Source: Collybiopsis luxurians FD-317 M1
Lineage: Eukaryota; Basidiomycota; Agaricomycetes; Agaricales; Omphalotaceae
Length of the DNA stretch: 64,000 nucleotides
Reading direction: 5' to 3'
NCBI GenBank assembly: GCA_000827265.1
Contig: KN834836.1
Location: forward strand, 1 to 64,000
The notes under the pieces were generated by a model. The model did no database searches. It was not told the DNA's origin and saw only the letters and a list, made by a program, of their open reading frames with translations. Positions within the stretch are counted from its first letter, which is position 1. Each line of letters begins with the position of its first letter. Position numbers and translations under genes: made by a program. Shown piece after piece: positions 56,003-64,000 of this stretch.

Positions 56003-59000
56003 ATGCCTTCTGCTAACGTCGATGCCCCGCCCAGTCCACCTCGTCCTCCAGTCATCAAATACGAAGCTCCTCATGGTACTCGCTGGGATAAGGAAAAAGC
56101 TGCAGCTGGCGGTGCTCATGCTTTCGATCTTCCCTCAGATCCCAAAGTATTAGGTCCTTGGATCATCGGTGAATGCGTAGGTAAAGGCGCTTCAGGTCGT
56201 GTCAAGATCGCCAAACATCGCTTCACAAATCAACTCGCCGCGGTCAAAATTCTTCCTCGTGCTCCTCTAGACAGCTCGCGCAACTCCATCGCAACTCGAG
56301 AAGCCAAGAACAAGAAACACAGCCTGGGTATCGAACGTGAAATTACGATGATGAAGCTCATGAACCATCCTAACATTCTTCGCATTTACGATGTCTACGA
56401 AAGCTCGAGGGAGCTTTATCTTGTTCTAGAGTATGTCGAAGGCGGCGAGCTCTTTGATTACCTTGTGAACCGAGGTCGACTGCCCGAACCCGATGCTATC
56501 TGCTTTTTTAAACAAATTATCTATGGACTCAACTACGCTCACACATTTTCAATTATTCATCGCGACCTGAAGCCGGAGAACATTTTAATCTCTTCTCTTT
56601 CGCCTCCTAGGATCAAGATTGTTGACTGGGGTATGGCTGCTTTTGCTCCTCCTTCGCTTCAACTCGAAACCAGCTGCGGCTCTCCCCACTACGCTAGCCC
56701 AGAAATTGTCAATGGCCACAAGTACACTGGAAATGCTACTGATATCTGGAGCTGTGGCGTTATACTCTATGCGCTTCTTACAGGTCGACTTCCGTTCGAC
56801 GACAAGGATGTCAAGGTTCTTTTAGGAAAAGTGAAGGTTGGAAAATACGATATGCCTAGTTACATCGACTCAAGTGCGCAGGACTTGATCTCAAAGATGC
56901 TCGTGATAGACGTCAATAAACGCATTACTGTATGTGTTCTGTCGTTACTCTATTTAGCTGTTTTCTCATCTTTCGTCCTAGATTCCGGAAATTCTTGCTC
57001 ATCCCTGGCTCAATACTTCGCCAGCAGCTCGCCGCCACTTGAGTCTAGCGTCTCTGTATAAAGGCGATTCAATTCTAGACCCCGTCCTACCTCCTTCGCC
57101 AAGTACCCTCGCTCGACCGATTTCTGATCCCTCTTCTATCGACCCCGACATTCTCTTCTCGCTCAAAATTATTTGGGGTCGTCATGCAAATTCCGCTGCG
57201 ATTTTGAATGATCTTGGCTCTCCCGCTGGAAACGGCATTCACACCAAGGCCTTCTACTGGCTGCTGCGTGGGCACCACGAGGAAGCTGAGAAGCTTACTC
57301 GTTCGGAAAATCCCAAGGACGATGACTCTGCTTGCAGTGGCATGGGCCAAGGCAGCGTCACGTTCAATTTGGGCTGGGAATTGGATACTTCCGGCTTAGG
57401 TGGTTCAGCTGCGAAGAACTCTGTAGTGGGTCAGGCAATAGACTCGCTCCACATTCCTGACCATCAACGCCTTATCGAAAATTCTCGTCATGGTGATTCG
57501 GATCGTCGACCCGCCAATGAGCTGATGCCGCCCTTGATGACTCGAAATACGACTAGTGCCACCGTGACCTCTTCTTCCAGAGGCAGACCGAGCTCTCCAG
57601 GAGGTCCTAGGTTACCTCACGTTCCTCGTCCAACTTTCGAACGTCATTCGTCGATGACTCGTCAGCAGTCGATTTCTCCTGCCGGGTCAGCTTCAGGTAG
57701 AAGCTCATCTCAACCACCAAAGTCCACTTTATTGATAAACAGCGGGGGTAGCGGAGTTAGGACAGGCAGTGTTGTCCATGGGGGTCATGGGGGTCCTCGT
57801 CCGCAGCCTCCTAAACGAGGGTATACGTACTCTCATCCTCGTTCTGATAGGTATTCTTCCCATCTTCCCGCCCCGGTTACGAGTACCCGGTCTGGTTCGT
57901 CTTCTGGTGGGGCGGCTGTGTCCACGGTTCAGTTCCCTGCCGTATCTGTTGAATACCTGCAGTCTCGTCGCTGTACGTCCGCGTCGAGACCTTCAAGACC
58001 TAGGTCTGCGACTGCAGCCGATGTTACCATGGAGGACAAGCGGGAACGTGCTCGCCCTCACTCCCAGACTCCCCAAGCGCACGCCTACGCCGGCGGAGCT
58101 GTGCTCAGAAGAGCTGATTCCGGTTCGGCCAGCTCGAGCGGGTCGAGTACTGCATGTAGCATTATCTCCACCGCAACAGTGCTCGCGCCAGTCCCTATAA
58201 GAGTTGTCTCTGACGGAAACGACGTTGCACCTATGGACGTCGATGGCAATGCTTCATCGATACCTTCGTCAACCTCCCCACCTCCTCCAGTGCTTCCTCC
58301 GCTTCCTCCTCTCCCTCTTCTTACGGCTCCAAAGTTGAACGACCCTATTCTTCAGTCGGAGCTGGATGGTCTTGCGGAACATGTGAATCGTCTGTCCCTT
58401 CGGGATCCTGTCGCGGAAACTAATCAACCTGGTCGCGATTTGCAGACTCAGTTGCGCGAGCATCATTCTCGGCAGCAGCAACAGCCACGATCTCAGGCTC
58501 GACAGACTTTGTATCAGCAACAGAGATTCCAATCGCCAAAGAGTGCCCGTCGTAGAGCGGTTTCCACTTTGGAACGGGGAGCGAAGAGCGGTGGGGGAGG
58601 CACAGATAAGGAGAACAATAAGGAAAATGTCGGAGCTGGAGTTGGGAACGAGTCTTGGAGTCATGTTGCTGCGGACGAGGGATTGAATATTGGTGGCGGG
58701 AACGGGAAAAATGTGTTTGCCAATGCCAATATCGGGAGCATTAGACCTGTACCCGGTGTCGTGCATGAGGACGGGAATGGTGGGGGAAAGGGAAAGAAGG
58801 ATAAGGAGGGAAAGCGACCTCGACGTAGGTTTAATTTTTTTTTTTTTTCCATGATTCATTCGTGTCCCTCGAATTTTTATTGTAGCCGTGCTGACGTCCT
58901 TGATTTCATGTTTAGCTCCTCCACTGGAATTCCCGCCTCTGAGTCGCAAACGATCTACGATCTCTAGTGCCCTAGGGTCTCCCATTGCCTTGTCACCTCC

Positions 59001-59721
59001 AATGAATAGTGTTTCCACTAAAGAAGGTCTTCGGTCTCCTGTCGTCGGTGAATTCAAGGGTTGGCTTTCTAACCTCTTTAGTTGGTCCGGCAAGAACTCT
59101 TCTGGAAATGGTATCTTATATTCGATCGATGACGTTGCAAAGACTCGCCGGGATCTTCTTCATCTCTTTACTTCTCTCGGCGCGGTTGTAGAGGCCTCTT
59201 GCCCTGAACCCGGCGTAGACCGAGACTGTTCACTGCTGCGATGCCGAGTTGAAGAATCGCCTATGGATGGGTTGGCTCACTTGGGTATGAAGCCTGTCAA
59301 ATTTAGGGTCGAGCTTATGGCTATCGGAGATGAAGCTGGCTCTTCTGGAGGGGTGTTCCCTGTCTCTCCTGCGACGCCATTGTCAAATGGACCCCATCAT
59401 CTCTTCCCCGCTACCGCTGTTGCTTCCGGCGCGCGCGGAAGAAGCAGCACTCTCGGTGGCGCTTCTTCAAGCGTCTCGAAGAGTCCAAATCTCGCTTATA
59501 TGAGCTCACTTCCTAGTCCCAACTTCCTGGCGGCGTCTGGACATGGGTTCGCGTCCGCGATGATCGTTATTCAAGAAAAGGGTTCTACATCCACGTTCAA
59601 GGCAATCTGGAAAAAATTGAAAGATGTGTATGATGATGGATATGGGGACAATGTGTATTCCAACTTTAGTCCTGTGATGACCAGTACGCCGGTTATGGAG
59701 CCGCCGCGATGTGGGGTTTGA
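56003..59721 (+). CDS. Ser/Thr kinase of the HSL1/GIN4 (NIM1-related) group
   Basis: Large CAMK-group kinase, about 1,190 residues in three exons (introns at about 56932-56981 and 58829-58915). The kinase domain covers about residues 50-330. It shows the Gly loop GKGASGRV, Lys in AAVKIL, Glu in GIEREITMM, HRDLKPEN, a metal motif reading VDWGMA where most kinases have DFG, an activation loop CGSPHYASPE, and the APE-like SPE. After the first intron, IPEILAHPWLN closes the domain. A long Ser/Pro-rich disordered region follows. The end carries a KA1-like segment (VKFRVELMAIGDE; SAMIVIQEKGSTSTFKAIWKKL). Yeast relatives act at the bud neck in the morphogenesis checkpoint, relieving Swe1. The second intron's acceptor restores PPLEFPPLSRKR. 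Confidence 0.9.
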
Positions 59722-62700
59722 GCACACTGGGTGGTATGAGCACGAATTTTTTTTTCTCCTCTCCGATTCAGGATGTATTTTTTTTTACTATCGGTTTGTA
59801 TATTTGCCCGACGAATTTGTAACTACAGGAATCGATTGGCAGCAAAATGATTAATGTAAATGTACTACTATATACTGATATACCCTCCTTCCTACTGTCG
59901 TTCATTTTACCGTACATACGAGACGTCTGTAGAAATTGGTGTACCGTCTTGAACAAGCTGTATTTCACATTCAGTAGCTGCAGAGTTTTCTAACTGGATT
60001 ACTCGCCTATCCTGAGGTTTTTTATTTACTCGCGATCCCGCCTTCGAAGGATCCTCCACGTCGCGTTCCTTGACTGTGGCTGTGCATCGGGCGCGTTCAC
60101 CGAGGTTGCGATCGCAGTAACCCCATTTAGTAATTCCCGATTCTCTCGCGGCGTACCAGCTCAAAAGGTGCATTCCTGTGTAGGCTGTCAAGATCGAGGT
60201 AAATCATGGACGTATAACCAATGTCATGCCACAACTTGTAACTGACCTACTTTGTGCATTTTTAATGACGCTGTGGAACAGGTTATAGAGTGTCCCCGTT
60301 GGCCTCTCAGCTTGAACCAGAATAAATTTCAGAGAAGGATGGAGGCAGATGTGGGAGGCAGGAGTGAGGTTAGTAGGAGTCAGTAGCTGTACCTGCTTAT
60401 GCACCGTCATTAAGGCTGGGTCGGCTTAGGCATTGGCTACCTGTGGCCCCGGGCGAATGTGCTTTTTCTGGATGCACCCAACACCGCTACCTCAAACTGC
60501 ATCGCATATAGGCTAGTCAGTGAAGTCGTCACTATAGTAGGAAGTATAAACAAGTGCTCGCATAGCTAAAGAGCGATCAAATTTCTCCCAACAAAATTCA
60601 GCTCTCCTTGCGCCTCGGTGTTTTTGTTGGTATCAGCTGCACAGCGAAAGGTTCAAAGGACGAAACAGCAAGGCACGGCTACACCACTTTGATATCATTC
60701 TATCGGCCCAAGTTTGAAAGCCAGGTTAGTCAGTGTTTGTTTTCCCGATTGAGCTCAATTGCTTGAGATACCGCCCGCAGGTTTCGTTGCGCCCGCCACG
60801 GCCGACACGATTCACCGGGGTGTCGATTGGCATCATTAATACTCGTACCTTCTAATTAGAAATCAGGATATTTCCGAGCCAGAAGGAAGTATTGCATATT
60901 TCCTCTTCACTGTGTCGGTGCCTCCAGAAATAAAACTTACATACAGTACGAACTTTGACCTACACATCATATGATTGCCATAAACGCCCATCGACCCCAT
61001 TCAACGGAACGCCTTTGCAGAACAACAAAGATGATCAGTACATATTTTGCATATGCGACTCCAATAGCAGGCGGTTGGATCCATCTATCGATTAGATGGG
61101 ATGTTGCATGACTCGGAACTCGAGTGAGTGAGCCTCTCTACACCCTCCAACCAATGACCAACTATCAAACAGAAAAAATCAGAGTCCCTTCGGCCTTGGG
61201 CATCTCTGTTTACCGTCAATGGGTCTGCGGCCGGGAATGGACGGAAGTGTTTGATAGTATGTAATGGCCATTAACCTGGTTTCACGGGAATCCGTAATGA
61301 TCCCTTCCACTGCCAGTTGGGAATCAAAATAAAAAGCGACACGAGACCGGATTGTTGTCACTTTGTCTTGGTTTACATTTCTCGCTATGGTTGTAGATTT
61401 AGAATTAGGTTTAGGTTTGGAACCGGAAAATAAAAGGCTCTACGCAGGGCATCCCAACTAGAGCGCAACAGAAGATGAGTTTCTACATAGAACAAGTGTG
61501 TCCACCAGGCTTGATGACCTCTGATAATTCTCGCGCGACTGCGATGCAGCATGATTCTTCTTCCGGGAAACACGCAGCTGGAGATCAGCGTGGGTATGTA
61601 ATCCATGGCGGGGCGACCTCACGAACCATCCTTATGGCCGGGGCGCCTTACCTTATTTATGACGAGCGCGAGCCGAAAGATGAAGCCTCTGAGGCTACCG
61701 CACATTGTTTTTTTGAATGACGATGAGAATGACTGCAATATGTAATCGAGTCATGATTGCAGTTTTTGGGGTTGTGTGCGGCATCAGAAAACACTTTCGG
61801 CCAAAACCACAAGCTCCGTTTATGAAGTCGAACTTGCTCTTTAGAAGGGCGGAATACTAAATTTGTGCAGGATCCGTGACCTTGAATGAATAGTGGAGAC
61901 GATAGTAAGAGAGGGCTTACGACACGTCGTCTAGACGAAGTAGGCATAGTTCCGGTAAAAGGGGAATACAATGACAGAGGGAGGAGCCTACTTAGGACAT
62001 AATAGGTTTTTTGACACTATTATTGTACTGCTGGTTCAGGAATGACGGTATTTCACGGGATGGAATATCCGGTTAGACGTGGACATTGGAGAAGCGGGCA
62101 TGATCTGCTGTTAGACAGCGAGATAAAGTCCGGTCATTCACAAGGTCTTCCACGGACGAGGTAAAAGACGGGTAGCCAGGGCGCCAAGGATCGGTTCAAA
62201 GTTTGCGCAATTTTTCAATCTGTGAGAAGATTACATTACACGTGTACAACCAGCTCTGGGACGGTGGTGCTTGGAGTGTAGATATATGCGTGCTGCCCTC
62301 TCTATAGATCGACCCCGAGGCTGAATAAAGGTCCCAGGAGAAAGGTGGAAATTAATCTGTTGATACTTACGGCGAGGATGTTCACGATGCTTACTTTTTT
62401 AGTCACATGGAGCAAGAGTAAATGAAAACACACGTTCGGAAGAAGATCACGGCGTGCCGTGAAAATCTCTCGAGAAACAAAGAGCACGTCGGGAAAGATA
62501 GACGAAAAAGATATGCTTAGCTTAATGAGGGCAGTCGGGGCTTTGGGGACAAAAATACTCAGGAGGTGGCGTTTGGGTGGCGATGGGCTAGATGCGGATT
62601 TCTTGACAGTGACGACTACAACTAGATTTTCGAGCGCCTTTTCGGGCGTTATATAGCAAATAGCTTTTCGAGGGCGGTGATCTTCGCACCTGGGGGTTCA

Positions 62701-63639
62701 AGATCAAGAACCGTTTCCTTGGTCCGAAGATAGATCTGACCAGTCAGATAGCGAGAATGGGCCGTTTATTCACCGCTAGTGTAATCGAATCATTCCAAAT
62801 TAAGGTGTCATGTCATGAACATTATCACAGTGTAAGCCGAGGATGAAAACAAATGCAGGTTGCAAAGGCTTCAGTGTCATTTGCATTGTTCTTTTTATAC
62901 AAGGTTTACCATGTTTACCTGAACGATTATGGGAGCTCCAAAAAGTACAAAAGCCAGAAAAACAAGAGGTGTACATTTTCAATTGTAAAGTTTACCTATC
63001 TTGCGTATCATGATCATCATATGGAGGGAAATGTTATTGTGAGCGAAGATGGATTAAATTTAGAAGAAGAGAAGCTGTATAAGTGTTGCTATTCAGTATG
63101 ACTCCCACCACACACTTTGTGAGCTGGGCCAAGGAAAGATCCGGCCACCCGTTAGAGATCAGATATGAATTGGGAATTTTTTTTTATCGCGTTAGCTTGC
63201 TCTGACAAAAAATATGATTGGACGATCAATAAAAAAGATTAAATGGATTGTGAGAAGGAATGAGCAGGCCATACACGCAAGGCCGAACTGAGCTGATGGG
63301 CGCATACATTGAAGCTGTGCTTACCGAATACAACATTGGGGTTGGGTTGGAATGGGGGGGGAGGCCTGTATGGAGTGTTTAGTTGCTAGATAGAGTAAAC
63401 GAATGGAGATAGATTATACGGTCTAGTTCGGGTCGATCTTTCTTGTACAATTGAGTTTTATTAGGACTTGAACGTTTGAACAGGGGCGGCATGGTAAGAT
63501 GGAAGTTTCTGTTTGTTCCTTCAACACGTGCTTGTTGATGCAGGTTGACTTGTTGCCGTAAACGGTATAACTAGCTACTTTACTCCACCGCCTACCAATC
63601 TCTCTTTCTTTTTCACCCCCATCTTGTATCCCCTTCCCG
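59722..63639. other. long gene-poor region
   Basis: About 3.9 kb without a recognisable gene. Short open frames at 59907-60191 and 61179-61361 (minus) and 61475-61720 and 62853-63101 (plus) lack family motifs, clear splice continuity or repeats. It may include the 3' untranslated region of the kinase and the promoter of the gene starting at 63640; a C/T-rich leader lies at 63600-63639. Confidence 0.4.
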
Positions 63640-64000
63640 ATGACCATCACTCTGCCATATCACAGACCGCCCTACAACCCAGCCAAGCGTAGGCGTCGTA
63701 ACGCGACCTCTGTCATGGCCGGCGACTTCGACATCCGCCCTGCTCGCGACGTGTTGACATCGTTGTTGAACGGTGTCCCGCCGTATTATCCTGCTGAAAA
63801 AGATGAAGAGGCTAGAAGAATTAGGAAACAGGAGAAGAGGGAGAAGAGAGAACGTGAGCGCGAAAGGAAGAGGCTAAAGGCTCTGGGAAAAGCTGTGAAC
63901 GGGGAAGAATCGGGGAATAACGCGACGCCGGGTCCCAGCTCCAATGGAATACATCTCAACCAGCCATCGGTGTCTGCCCCAGTACAAATTTGGGCTTCTA
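63640..64000 (+). CDS. 5' part of an unrecognised gene, cut by the window edge
   Basis: An open frame from the ATG at 63640 runs off the window. It starts MTITLPYHRPPYNPAKRRRR, a basic patch that could be a nuclear signal. A second ATG at 63715 begins MAGDFDIRPARDVLTSLL. A strongly charged segment full of Lys/Arg/Glu follows (about residues 55-80), probably helical, then a Ser/Asn/Pro-rich stretch. A C/T-rich stretch lies directly before the start, as expected for a fungal leader. I do not recognise the family, and no catalytic motif is visible in the part seen. Confidence 0.6.
   Translation, partial: MTITLPYHRPPYNPAKRRRRNATSVMAGDFDIRPARDVLTSLLNGVPPYYPAEKDEEARRIRKQEKREKRERERERKRLKALGKAVNGEESGNNATPGPSSNGIHLNQPSVSAPVQIWAS

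Noticed and set aside
61475..61720. Plus-strand open frame of 81 codons
   Set aside because: No recognised motif, upstream signals or splice partners; likely chance.

Overview
The window looks like nuclear DNA of a basidiomycete (Agaricomycete-type) fungus. Genes are compact but interrupted by many 49-60 bp introns with GT(A/G)(A/C)G donors and CTGAY-like branch points. Typical families are present: DUF6535 membrane proteins, histidine acid phosphatases of the THEVVVLN type, a basidiomycete-type non-reducing polyketide synthase, and several P450s. No prokaryotic features, CRISPR arrays, viral genes, rRNA or convincing tRNA genes were seen. No transposase or reverse transcriptase could be recognised.

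Layout. 0-10 kb: a DUF6535 protein, then a tandem array on the minus strand with two intact histidine acid phosphatase genes and a decayed third unit between them. Each unit carries a short copy of the 3' end of the neighbouring KRE6/SKN1-like gene, which itself appears cut off after its membrane anchor. 10-17 kb: dienelactone hydrolase (plus), a small unrecognised protein (plus) and a second DUF6535 gene (minus). 17-20 kb: decayed copies of a PKS thioesterase end, then cytosolic aspartyl-tRNA synthetase. 20-27 kb: one large non-reducing PKS (SAT-KS-AT-PT-ACP-ACP-TE) on the minus strand. 29.5-31 kb: a zinc-finger regulator combining two C2H2-type fingers with a Zn2Cys6 cluster. 34-36.5 kb: a P450 on the plus strand. 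36.8-41.6 kb: an RMD1-like DUF155 protein, a phosphoglycerate-mutase-like phosphatase and a GNAT acetyltransferase. 41.8-47.1 kb: a tandem pair of related P450s on the minus strand. 49-60 kb: housekeeping genes, namely a MGRN1-like RING E3, RPB11, ribosomal protein uL15 and a HSL1/GIN4-type kinase. 60-64 kb: sparse DNA with the 5' part of one more gene at the right edge.

How the parts may work together. The PKS, the dual zinc-finger regulator and the first P450, perhaps with the tandem P450 pair, form a plausible small polyketide locus. By domain order the PKS resembles basidiomycete orsellinic-acid-type synthases; the product is inferred, not shown. The housekeeping AspRS sits only about 270 bp downstream of the PKS stop, and PKS-derived relics lie on its other side, so this segment has been duplicated and partly lost. 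Exon borders were read by eye from splice signals and protein continuity. They are most secure for dienelactone hydrolase, uL15, RPB11, the regulator and the kinase.
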